64,000 nucleotides of DNA, taken from positions 134,001-198,000 of the forward strand of contig NZ_JAUTBJ010000002.1 of NCBI RefSeq assembly GCF_030819175.1. Direction: 5' to 3'. Shown here piece after piece: positions 6,764 to 14,853 of this stretch. The notes under the pieces were generated by a model. The model was not told the DNA's origin. It saw nothing but the letters and a program-made list of their open reading frames with translations, and searched no databases. The stretch comes from Sphingomonas sp. SORGH_AS_0879. GTDB lineage: Bacteria > Pseudomonadota > Alphaproteobacteria > Sphingomonadales > Sphingomonadaceae. A program made the translations under genes and the position numbers. Within the stretch, counting starts at the first letter, position 1; the number at the start of each line of letters is the position of its first letter.

Positions 6764-9700
6764 GGACGCAGGTCCGCAGCGGTGGCGGTGACGTTCCAGC
6801 CGCGAAGCGTGACGCTGGGCTTGTCCGCCTTGGCGGTGGGATAGCGAATCTCGATCACGCGGCTCTCTCCGGGCAACAGGGTGACGTAATTGTCGCTGAA
6901 ATAGGCGGGCAGAACCTGGCTACCGTCCGCATTCATCACGGTCAGCTTGGTCTCGATCGCGGGGACCGAACCGCTATTGGTCAGGGTGACGTTGGCGAGC
7001 GTCTCCTCGCCCTGCCCCTGAAGGCTGGTGGTCGCGGTGACGGTCGCCGCGCCCATCGTCGTCAGCGCGCGGTAGCCCGCATCGTCCTGCGCCTGCCAAT
7101 AGCTGTTGGTCGAAAGCACCTGCCCGCCCGCGTCGGTGGCCTCCAGCCGGACCAGCACCGGCCCGCGCTTCATCGCGGAGGCGAGGTCGAGATTGAGGGC
7201 GGGCGTCACCCCCTCGGCACCCGCGACCAGCTTCGCCTCCTGCTCGCCCTCGACCCGGCCATCGAGCCCGACGACACGTGCGCGCACCTGCACGCCCTTC
7301 AGCGCATCACGGGTGTTGTTGACCAGCACGACACGGTGGTCGGGCAGGTTCATCTGGACATGGATCGGCTCGGCCGCCTTCTTCACCCCGTAAAAGGCGG
7401 CATGGGTGTCATAATCGGAAGAGAATATCTGCCATGCCGAGGACGGCCAGGCGGGTTGGGTCATCCACAGCATCCGCCCCGAATTCTCGGTCCAGAGACC
7501 GGCATTCATCCCCTCGAAAATGGCGCGGTAGGATTCATACTCCATCATTTGCGCCTTGCGCTCGAAATCCTCCAGCCCGGTGGCGGGGCCGAAGCGGCGT
7601 TCGAGGGCGTCAGTGAAGCTCTTGACCGCGCCGTTCCCGCTCTGGTGCCAGTCATGATAGGCCCAGACATCACCGATCGGCCAGCGATCCGCCTCCGCCG
7701 GGATGGCGCGCTTCCACGCCTCCAGCGTCGGCAGCGAGGGCGTGCCGACCTCGACCGAGAAGCCCTTGGCCAGATCGGTGAAGTAATCGACCGGCGGCCG
7801 CCAGTTATACGGCCCCGAGCCTTGCAGGTTCACCGCGTTGGACGAGGGCATATAGAGCCGCGTCCCGTCCTCGGCGCGCAGGATCGCGTCGAGACCGGTG
7901 TTGAGGATCGGTTGCGGCACGCCCTCGTTGCGGCCGAACCAGGCGACGATCGAGGGATGGTTGCGATAGCGGCGCACCACATCGGCCGCATTGGCGAGGA
8001 ACAGTTGCGGGTCCTCGGCCTCCATATTGTAATCCTGGGTCGACTCCCAGAAATCGGACAGGACCATCAGGCCGTACTCGTCGGCCAGATCGAAGAAGCT
8101 CTCCTCGCTATTCTGGCCCACCCAGTTGCGGACGATATTCAGATGCGCGTCGCGGTGGAGGCGGAAGAACGGCTCCAGATGCGCGCGGTCGACGCGCTTC
8201 ATATAATCGTCCATGCCGATATTGCCGCCGCGCGCGGCGATGCGCACGCCGTTGACCCGCAGGACGAGATGGGGGGCGAGGCGCGGGTCGTCCTGCACCT
8301 TGGTCACCGCCGCCGACTGGTCGCCGCCGGGGGTGAAGCTCATCGCCCAGCCATTACCGGCCTTGCGAATGCCCGCATGGCTGGTGTCGATCACCCGCTG
8401 GCCGCCACGCACCCGGTTGAGATCGAGCGTCACCCGCTCCAGATCGCCGTCATTGTCGAACAGCGACAGGTCATAGGTCACCTGCCGCATCCCGAAGCGG
8501 AGCGCCTTCGAATCCGACAGCGCCCCGTCCACCGCCGCCGTCAGCGCGAGATCGTGCAGCGCCGGGTCGCCATAGCCATTGGGCCACCACAGGCGCGGGT
8601 TCTTGACCGAAAGCTGCGGGAACTCGGACGGCGACAGGACGGCGCGGATCGTCTGGCCGGGGGCGATCGTCACCGGCTTTTCGACCACCACATCGTCGAA
8701 CACCGCGCGCACCATGGTCGTCACCGGCGCCTGGCCGTTGTTGGTGACGGGCACCGCGATCTCGACATCGGCGACGCTATTGTCGGTCTTGGGCAAGGTG
8801 GTGACCACCTGCGGGTCGCCGATCACCGCCGGGCCGGTCGCGGCCAGCGTCACCCCCTGCCACAGCCCGGTATTGCGATCGCGGACGGAGGGAATCCAGT
8901 CCCAGCCCTCGGTCGCGACGAAGGTCGGGCCGTCGAGCATCTGGACGCCGCCATTCTCGCCCACGCCCGCCGTCATCGACTCCTCATGCGCGATGCCGGG
9001 GTGCGGCGGCGGGGAGACGCGCACCGCGATGGCGTTGCGCCCGGCGGCCAGCGTCACGGGGAAGCGGCCGCGGATGAAGGCCCCCTTCATCGTGCCCGCC
9101 ATCCGGCCGTTGACCCAGATTTCGGCGGAATAGTTCACGCCGTTGAAGGTCAGCCACATCTGACGCCCGGCAGCCTCGGCGGGCGTGTCGAACTCGGTGC
9201 GATACCAGTAATCCTGCCGTGCCAGCGTCTCCGGGATCGACAGGTTGTTCAGCCCGACCGCCGGATCGGGATAGACGCCGCGATCGACCAGCGTGGTCAG
9301 CACCGTGCCCGGCACGGTCGCGGCATACCATTTGCTGGCGTCGAAATTCCCCTGCGACAGGTCCGCGCCGCCGGGGCCGACCTTGGCCGCCTCGATCAGT
9401 CGCCAGCCATTCACTGCCCATTGCCCGGTCGCGGTGGAGACGAGCGCCGCGTCCTTGGGCTCCGGTTTCGCCGTGCCGCTGGTCGGGATCGGGGCCTTGG
9501 ACTGGGGCAGGGTCCAGGCGTCCTGCGGCACCGTCTGACCCTGCATCTGGCGCGTCTGGAAGGGCCAGCTTGGGCTGCCGGTCTGGAGCGCCAGCCTGGC
9601 GGGGTCGGGCGCGCGCCGCGCGGCGACACGGATGGTCAGCGGATCGACCACCTCGCGCACCATGCGGAAGTCGATGACCTTGCCTGCGAAGACCGGCTGG

Positions 9701-10212
9701 TAACTGCGCGGGGCCAGCGTCGCGACGCCGTTGACGGGTTGCAGCGTCAGGCCGCGCTGCACCACCTGTCGCCCGTTCACGAACAGCCGGACGACCTTTC
9801 CGTCATAGCTGGCGGCGATATAGGTCCATTTGTTGCGATCGGCGTCGCCGCCGCCCTGCACCACCCCCGCCTCGGTGACGAGCGCGGGCTGGCCATCGAC
9901 CAGTGCAAGATAGCGGCGCGGGCCGCCGGTCGGATCGCCAAAACCGCCGATCAGCATCGTCGTGCCCTTGCCCGCGACACTGCGCGGCTGGACCCAAGCG
10001 GACAGCGTCCAGTTGGGCGCGGCGACCGGTGTCCGCACGATAGCGCGGGCGTAGGAATCGCCACCGGGCGGCAGATCGGCGTTGATCGGCCCAAGCGGCG
10101 TCGCGGGCGGCGTCGCAGGCACGGCCACCGTCTGCGCGGAGGCGGCGAGGCTCCAGACCAGCGCCGTCACCGATGCCAGAGCCCCCATCGCCCTTGCCGC
10201 CGCCACGCTCAT
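6760..10212 (-). CDS. Secreted GH2-family glycosidase with N-terminal LamG domain (exo-beta-glucosaminidase/mannosidase-like)
   Basis: An 1150-aa protein. Order: signal peptide (1-26), LamG/concanavalin-type domain (about 55-200), GH2 sugar-binding jelly roll (about 265-460, including GWDWIPSVRDRNTGLW), Ig-like domain, TIM barrel (about 645-900) and C-terminal Ig-like domains. The barrel carries the acid/base Glu763 in WFGRNEGV and probable nucleophile Glu821 in GFSVEVGTPSLPT, the pattern of exo-beta-D-glucosaminidases (CsxA type) and related GH2 mannosidases. It is followed by the co-translated SGNH esterase. Exact sugar specificity cannot be read from sequence. The start ATG has CAAAAGGAGCAGG upstream. 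Confidence 0.92.
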   Translation of the reverse strand: MSVAAARAMGALASVTALVWSLAASAQTVAVPATPPATPLGPINADLPPGGDSYARAIVRTPVAAPNWTLSAWVQPRSVAGKGTTMLIGGFGDPTGGPRRYLALVDGQPALVTEAGVVQGGGDADRNKWTYIAASYDGKVVRLFVNGRQVVQRGLTLQPVNGVATLAPRSYQPVFAGKVIDFRMVREVVDPLTIRVAARRAPDPARLALQTGSPSWPFQTRQMQGQTVPQDAWTLPQSKAPIPTSGTAKPEPKDAALVSTATGQWAVNGWRLIEAAKVGPGGADLSQGNFDASKWYAATVPGTVLTTLVDRGVYPDPAVGLNNLSIPETLARQDYWYRTEFDTPAEAAGRQMWLTFNGVNYSAEIWVNGRMAGTMKGAFIRGRFPVTLAAGRNAIAVRVSPPPHPGIAHEESMTAGVGENGGVQMLDGPTFVATEGWDWIPSVRDRNTGLWQGVTLAATGPAVIGDPQVVTTLPKTDNSVADVEIAVPVTNNGQAPVTTMVRAVFDDVVVEKPVTIAPGQTIRAVLSPSEFPQLSVKNPRLWWPNGYGDPALHDLALTAAVDGALSDSKALRFGMRQVTYDLSLFDNDGDLERVTLDLNRVRGGQRVIDTSHAGIRKAGNGWAMSFTPGGDQSAAVTKVQDDPRLAPHLVLRVNGVRIAARGGNIGMDDYMKRVDRAHLEPFFRLHRDAHLNIVRNWVGQNSEESFFDLADEYGLMVLSDFWESTQDYNMEAEDPQLFLANAADVVRRYRNHPSIVAWFGRNEGVPQPILNTGLDAILRAEDGTRLYMPSSNAVNLQGSGPYNWRPPVDYFTDLAKGFSVEVGTPSLPTLEAWKRAIPAEADRWPIGDVWAYHDWHQSGNGAVKSFTDALERRFGPATGLEDFERKAQMMEYESYRAIFEGMNAGLWTENSGRMLWMTQPAWPSSAWQIFSSDYDTHAAFYGVKKAAEPIHVQMNLPDHRVVLVNNTRDALKGVQVRARVVGLDGRVEGEQEAKLVAGAEGVTPALNLDLASAMKRGPVLVRLEATDAGGQVLSTNSYWQAQDDAGYRALTTMGAATVTATTSLQGQGEETLANVTLTNSGSVPAIETKLTVMNADGSQVLPAYFSDNYVTLLPGESRVIEIRYPTAKADKPSVTLRGWNVTATAADLRP

Positions 10213-10282
10213 GCCTGCTCCTTTTGAATCGCTGCGGGATAAAGCAAATGAAAAGCCCTAAAGTCAAAGGCCGCTGACCATA

Positions 10283-10469
10283 TTCCTCCCCTTCCGGGAA
10301 ACCTCTGCGAAAGTCGGCACGTAAGCCGATACCATGGACCACCCCGGCGGAGGCCGGGGTCCAGCTGGGGCGCAATGAGAGGACTTGCAACCGTCCCGCA
10401 ACTGGATCCCGGCCTTCGCCGGGATGGTCAGGGGGGAGTTTTGCAGAGTAATCCCTTGCAGGGCGGGAA
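10283..10469 (-). repeat. 187-bp element with terminal inverted repeats, copy 2
   Basis: Inverted copy of the element at 1993-2180. It has the same end motifs (CCTCTGCGAAAGTC at one end, CTCTGCAAAACTC in the other orientation) and the same two GC-rich palindromes in the same order when read on the minus strand. It lies 7 bp from the bioA stop codon and fills the gap to the GH2 gene. Confidence 0.85.
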
Positions 10470-10476
10470 TCGACGT

Positions 10477-11724
10477 TCACCCTCCGAAGCGGTCGATCGC
10501 CGCATGGATGCCGGTCCAGACTTTACCGAGCTGTTCCGGCGTGATGGAATAGGGCGGCATGACATAGATGGTGTTGCCCATCGGCCGGACGAGCAGATCG
10601 GCCTCGCGGAAATGCGCCAGCAGCCGTGGGGCGAGGTCGGAGAGATAATCCTGCCCCGCGCCCAGTTCGAACGCGGCGATGGTGCCGAGCGTCCGGGGAT
10701 TGTGCACCGCCGCCGCGCCGCTCACCGTCGCCAGATACTTTCCTTGAGCCTCGGACAACGCGTCTATCCGCGCCGATACCGGCTCGTCGCGCCAGATCGC
10801 CAGATTGGCCGCCGCCGCCGCGCAGGCGATGGGGTTGGCGGTGTAGCTGGAGGAGTGGAAGAACTGCCTCGACCGATCCGTCTCGGACCAATGCGCCTGG
10901 AAAATCCCCTCGGTCGCCAGCGTCACCGCCAGCGGCACCGCGCCGCCGGTCAGCCCCTTGGACAGGCACAGGATATCGGGCACCACCCCCGCCTGCTCGC
11001 AGGCGAACAGCGTGCCGGTGCGGCCCCAGCCGGTCATGACCTCGTCGGCGATGAACAGCACGCCGTGCGCCGCGCAGATTTCGCGCATCGCCGCCAGCGT
11101 CTCGGGCGGATAGAACAGCATCCCGCCCGCGCCGAGCACCAGCGGCTCGACGATGAACGCCGCCGCACCCGCCCGACACTCCGCCTCCAGCGCGTCGAGC
11201 GTAGCCTGCACGTCATGGGGAAAGGGGATGGTGCCGACATCGAAGAGCAGCGGCGCATAGGCCCGATTATACACCCCGCGCGCGCCCACCGACATCGCGC
11301 CGATCGTGTCGCCATGATAGCTGTGTTCGAGGACGAGGATGCGATGGCGCGGCTCGCCCCGGTTGAGCCAGTAACCCAGCGCCATCTTGAGCGCGACCTC
11401 GACCGCCGTGGAGCCCGAGTCGGAGAAGAACACCCGCGTCAGTTCGGGCGGCGTGATCCGAACCAGTTCGGCGGCGACCTCCTCGGCGGGGTCATGCGTC
11501 CAGCCCGCGAAGATGATCTGGTCGAGCCTGCCCGCCTGGTCAGCGATGGCGGCGGCGATGCGCGGGTGGTTGTGGCCATGGGTCGTCACCCACCAACTGG
11601 AGATGGCGTCGATCACCTCGCGCCCGTCAACCGTGGTCAGCGTCGCGCCACTCGCGGTGACGACACGCGGGATCGGCTCGCCCAGACCATGCTGGGTGAA
11701 GGGGTGCCAGACGGGCGAGGTCAT
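10477..11724 (-). CDS. bioA: Adenosylmethionine-8-amino-7-oxononanoate aminotransferase
   Basis: A 415-aa fold-type I PLP aminotransferase that converts KAPA to DAPA, using S-adenosylmethionine as amino donor in biotin synthesis. Seen: WHPFTQH at the N-terminus (a BioA signature), [27 protein letters not shown] for the PLP phosphate, [12 protein letters not shown] with Asp227, and the Schiff-base lysine in LSKGLTGG (Lys256). Last gene of a bioF-bioD-bioA operon; its start overlaps the bioD stop by 4 bases. Its own stop is followed by the inverted-repeat element. Confidence 0.97.
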   Translation of the reverse strand: MTSPVWHPFTQHGLGEPIPRVVTASGATLTTVDGREVIDAISSWWVTTHGHNHPRIAAAIADQAGRLDQIIFAGWTHDPAEEVAAELVRITPPELTRVFFSDSGSTAVEVALKMALGYWLNRGEPRHRILVLEHSYHGDTIGAMSVGARGVYNRAYAPLLFDVGTIPFPHDVQATLDALEAECRAGAAAFIVEPLVLGAGGMLFYPPETLAAMREICAAHGVLFIADEVMTGWGRTGTLFACEQAGVVPDILCLSKGLTGGAVPLAVTLATEGIFQAHWSETDRSRQFFHSSSYTANPIACAAAAANLAIWRDEPVSARIDALSEAQGKYLATVSGAAAVHNPRTLGTIAAFELGAGQDYLSDLAPRLLAHFREADLLVRPMGNTIYVMPPYSITPEQLGKVWTGIHAAIDRFGG

Positions 11725-12341
11725 CGGAAATCCTCGACGTCGAAATGCGCCGCGAACGCCTCCGCCAATGTCTCGCGGGTCAGCGTCGCCAGACGCGGCA
11801 GGCGGCCGAGCCGCTTCACCCCGCCGATCGCCGCGATGGTCGCCTCGCTATCCTCCACCGCCTCGCCGACGAAGGCGACACCCCGAATCGGCACCCCGCG
11901 CGCGCGCAGGGCCTCGATCGACAAGAGGCTGTGGTTGATCGTCCCCAGCCCGGTCCGCGCGACCAGCACCACCGGCCGGCCCCAATGGGCGAACAGATCG
12001 GCGAACAGCATCTGCCGCGTCACCGGCACCAGCACGCCCCCCGCCCCTTCCGCCACCAACGGCCCATCGACCTGCGGCAAGGCCAGCCGCTCCCTCTCGA
12101 TCGTCACGCCGTCGATCTCGGCCGCGCGGTGCGGCGAGCAGGGCGCCCTGAGTCGATAGGCGGAGGACAGGACCGGACGCCCGCTGAGCGATGCGACCGT
12201 CTCGGCATCGCCATGCCCTTCCGCGTCGGTGCCCGCCTGTACCGGCTTCCAATAGCTGGCCCCCAGCGCTCCGGTCAGCGCGGCGGAGAAGATGGTCTTG
12301 CCGATCTCGGTATCGGTGCCGGTGACGATGACGGCGCTCAT
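11721..12341 (-). CDS. bioD: Dethiobiotin synthetase
   Basis: A 206-aa ATP-dependent synthetase that closes the ureido ring of DAPA with CO2 to give dethiobiotin. The modified P-loop GTDTEIGKT is at residues 8-16; KPVQAGTD and [11 protein letters not shown] are further BioD signatures. It overlaps bioF upstream (4 bases) and bioA downstream (4 bases), so all three enzymes are translationally coupled. Confidence 0.97.
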   Translation of the reverse strand: MSAVIVTGTDTEIGKTIFSAALTGALGASYWKPVQAGTDAEGHGDAETVASLSGRPVLSSAYRLRAPCSPHRAAEIDGVTIERERLALPQVDGPLVAEGAGGVLVPVTRQMLFADLFAHWGRPVVLVARTGLGTINHSLLSIEALRARGVPIRGVAFVGEAVEDSEATIAAIGGVKRLGRLPRLATLTRETLAEAFAAHFDVEDFR

Positions 12342-13447
12342 GCCAGAACCTCGCTCAGTGCCGCGTCGAGCGCGCGGATATCCGCCGCCTCGACATTCAG
12401 GGTGATGGACAGCCGCAGCCGCGCCGCGCCCACCGGCACGGTCGGCGGGCGGATGCCGCGTATGTCAAAGCCGCGCCCCTGCAACGCCTCGGCGGCGCGC
12501 ATGGTGCGGCCATTGTCGTGCAGGATCAGCGGCAGGATCGGCGTACCCTGCGCCAGCGCGCCGTGCCGGGACAGATGCGCGCCCGCCAGCGCGATCCGCT
12601 CGTGCAGCGCCGCCCGCCGCTCGGGTTCGTCGGCCAGGATTCGCAACGCTTCGCGCACTCCGCGCGCCATCAGCGGCGAGGGCGCGGTGGAGAAGATGAA
12701 CCCCCGCCCGCGATTGACCAGATAGTCGCGGACCAGCCCGGACCCGGCGACCAAAGCCCCCTCGCACCCCATCGCCTTGCCGCAGGTGTGGAGGGTCACC
12801 ACCCGCTCACCCGGCCGGGACAGCCCCTGCCCCCGGTCGCCGAAGACGCCGGTGGCGTGCGCCTCGTCCACGACCAGCATCGCGTCATGCCGCTCGGCCA
12901 TGGCATGGAGATCGGCCAGCGGCGCGGTGTCGCCGTCCATGCTGTAGAGGCTTTCGACCGCGATCCAGACGGTGCCCTTGCCGCCCCGCGTCCGCCACGT
13001 CCGAATCGCGTCCTCGAACGCGCCCACATCGTTATGCGCCGCCGCCACCGACTCCGCGCGCGACAGCTTCATCCCTTCATGCATCGAGGCATGGGCGAGC
13101 GCGTCATGGACGATCAGGTCGCCGCGCTGGGGCAGGGTGGCGAGGATCGCGACATTGGCGGCATAGCCCGAGGAGAAATAGAGGCTCCCCTCCGCACCGA
13201 AGAACGCGGCGGCTTCGGCCTCCAGCGCTTCATGCTCGGGATGGTTGCCGCGCAGCAGCCGCGAGCCGCCCGAGCCGACGGGCACGCCTTCCGCCACCCC
13301 TTGCGCGATGGCGGCGGCGAGGCGGGGGCTGTTCGCCAGCCCGAGATAATCGTTGGAAGCGAAGTCCTTGCCCCGCTGCGGGGCCAGCACCCGCAACCGG
13401 TCCCGCGCGGCCAGTCGGGCCAGATCGGCGCGATGAAAGTCCAGCAT
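12338..13447 (-). CDS. bioF: 8-amino-7-oxononanoate synthase
   Basis: A 369-aa PLP enzyme of the alpha-oxoamine synthase family that condenses pimeloyl-ACP or -CoA with alanine to KAPA. Motifs: [46 protein letters not shown], and [11 protein letters not shown] with PLP lysine Lys224. First gene of the bio operon, with GGGAAG upstream of the ATG. bioB and bioC are not in the cluster. I see no BioR-type (TTATAGATAA-like) operator upstream. Confidence 0.96.
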   Translation of the reverse strand: MLDFHRADLARLAARDRLRVLAPQRGKDFASNDYLGLANSPRLAAAIAQGVAEGVPVGSGGSRLLRGNHPEHEALEAEAAAFFGAEGSLYFSSGYAANVAILATLPQRGDLIVHDALAHASMHEGMKLSRAESVAAAHNDVGAFEDAIRTWRTRGGKGTVWIAVESLYSMDGDTAPLADLHAMAERHDAMLVVDEAHATGVFGDRGQGLSRPGERVVTLHTCGKAMGCEGALVAGSGLVRDYLVNRGRGFIFSTAPSPLMARGVREALRILADEPERRAALHERIALAGAHLSRHGALAQGTPILPLILHDNGRTMRAAEALQGRGFDIRGIRPPTVPVGAARLRLSITLNVEAADIRALDAALSEVLA

Positions 13448-13508
13448 GGCGCTTCCCTAAAAGGGATGCGCGGTCAGCGGAACCCGGAAAGGTGAAGGAT
13501 TCCCTTGG

Positions 13509-13591
13509 CCTTCGACTTCGCTCAGGCTGAACGGGGGGTGGGGAGACCGGGCCGGATACAAAACCCCGCTCAGCCTGAGCGAAGTCGAAGG
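13509..13591. repeat. REP-like repeat pair, family A
   Basis: Two copies of the CTTCGACTTCGCTCAGGCTG repeat in opposite orientation, 31 bp apart, able to form a long hairpin. It lies between bioF and the upstream methyltransferase gene on the same strand. Confidence 0.9.
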
Positions 13592-13604
13592 CCACGCCCT
13601 GACC

Positions 13605-14333
13605 TCAAACAGGCTCCGCCAGGGTCACGATCGACACCCCCGGCGTCATCGGCGCACGGCCGACCAGGTGCCGTTCCAACCGGAAGATCGCCTCGAACGC
13701 CTTGTTCAGCGGCGCGGGGGGGGGCGAGTCGTCGCTGTCGTCGCGGCCTGTCAGCCGCCCGGCGATCCGCGCGGCAGCAGCGAGCGGGAAGAGCAGCGAG
13801 TTGAAATAGCTCAGCTTGCGCGGCCTCAGCCCGGCCTTCTCGATCGCCGCCACCAGCGTGGCCTTGGAATAACGACGGTGGTGATGGTTCACCACGTCAT
13901 GCGCCGACCACATCCACTGATGCGCGGGCACCGCGATCAGGATCTTGCCGCCGGGCTTGAGACACGCCTTCATCGCGGCGAGCGCGGCGACGTCGTCCTC
14001 GATATGCTCGACCACATCGAGCACCGCGATCAGGTCATAGGCCCCACGTTCGATCCCCGGCAGTTCGGGCAGCGGCGCGTCGCCCACGGCGCGGCCCAGA
14101 CGGGTGGATGCGATTGCGCGCGCCGCCGGATCGATTTCGATCGCATCGACCGTGCCGAAATGCGCCAGCATCGGCAGGTTGTGACCGGTGCCACAACCGA
14201 TCTCCAGGATGCGGGCATCCTGGGGCAGCTTGCCATAGCGGTCGAGATAATCGGCCAGGATGTCGCGGCGGGCGCGGTACCACCAATGGGTGGAATCATG
14301 CGCCGCCATGCGGTCGTAAACGATACGGTCCAT
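13605..14333 (-). CDS. Class I SAM-dependent methyltransferase
   Basis: A 242-aa protein with a Rossmann methyltransferase fold: motif I EIGCGTG at 44-50, acidic IEIDP after strand 2, DLIAVLDVVEHIEDD as motif IV, and PAHQWMWSAHDVVNHHHRRYS, a stretch common in methyltransferases that sit with polyprenol-phosphate glycosyltransferases and GtrA proteins. It begins 4 bp after the end of the original gtrA frame, so the two were one transcription unit. A role in surface-glycan or lipid-carrier modification is inferred from context only. BioC is less likely despite the bio genes next door. Confidence 0.85.
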   Translation of the reverse strand: MDRIVYDRMAAHDSTHWWYRARRDILADYLDRYGKLPQDARILEIGCGTGHNLPMLAHFGTVDAIEIDPAARAIASTRLGRAVGDAPLPELPGIERGAYDLIAVLDVVEHIEDDVAALAAMKACLKPGGKILIAVPAHQWMWSAHDVVNHHHRRYSKATLVAAIEKAGLRPRKLSYFNSLLFPLAAAARIAGRLTGRDDSDDSPPPAPLNKAFEAIFRLERHLVGRAPMTPGVSIVTLAEPV

Positions 14334-14337
14334 GAAC

Positions 14338-14767
14338 TTATCCGAAGACCCATTGGCGGTTGAGCGCGAAGGTCGCGATCGGCGTGATCGTGACCACCGG
14401 GATCAACGCGACCCAGGGTTGTTGATGCAGGAGCCCGGTCGCGATCCAGGTGAAGAGCGCGTTCAACGCAAGGCCGAAGCCCTGCACCACCAGGAATTTT
14501 CAGATGCTGCTTGCCGCTGGAGTCGCGGGTGCCGTGCCCGCGAAAACTCCACGCGCTGTGCAGGAAGAAGCCGAAGATCACCGCGACCAGAAAGGCGGGC
14601 GGCACCGCCAGCACGGCCCTGTCGTGCGGCAACACCCAATAGGTCAGCGGCAGATAGACCGCCGAATAGACGACCGTCGACAGGCCGCCCGCGATGCCGA
14701 ACCGGATCAACTGGCCCAGCATGCCGCTGTCCCGCCATCGTTCGATCTGGTGCTGAAGAGTCGCCAC
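14338..14767 (-). pseudogene. GtrA-family membrane protein gene with a one-base frameshift
   Basis: GtrA proteins are small four-helix membrane proteins thought to help move undecaprenyl-linked sugars across the inner membrane. Codons 1-89 from 14767 code for the first half (GQLIRFGIAGGLSTVVYSAV, FGFFLHSAWSFRG). At the run of four A on the minus strand (14500-14497) the frame is lost. Reading one base later gives the expected second half (FLVVQGFGLALNALFTW, ITPIATFALNRQWVFG, stop at 14340-14338). The repaired product would be 142 aa, normal for the family. As given, the protein would run out of frame into the methyltransferase gene, to 14030. This could be a real pseudogene, a phase-variable or programmed shift, or a sequencing error. 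Confidence 0.85.
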
Positions 14768-14853
14768 GCCGCCGCCTTTGCCCCCGACCTTGCCCTTTGC
14801 GTCGCCCGCGATAGAGCGGGCCCCTGGTCCTGCGCCTTAAGCTGCGGGCGGGT

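Noticed and set aside
7336..10227. A 963-codon open frame on the plus strand, antisense to the GH2 gene, and similar long frames at 525-1898, 48378-49817 and 49541-52279
   Set aside because: They mirror real genes in a GC-rich genome; the translations are Arg/His/Asp-rich, without domains or ribosome sites.
13509..13591. The regular inverted repeats as a CRISPR array or attachment sites
   Set aside because: Copies are in opposite orientations, spread over the window as single pairs, with no cas genes or integrase.
13605..14333. The methyltransferase as BioC, completing the biotin operon
   Set aside because: It is separated from bioF by a repeat and sits 4 bp after the gtrA frame; its motifs fit methyltransferases linked to lipid-carrier sugars better.
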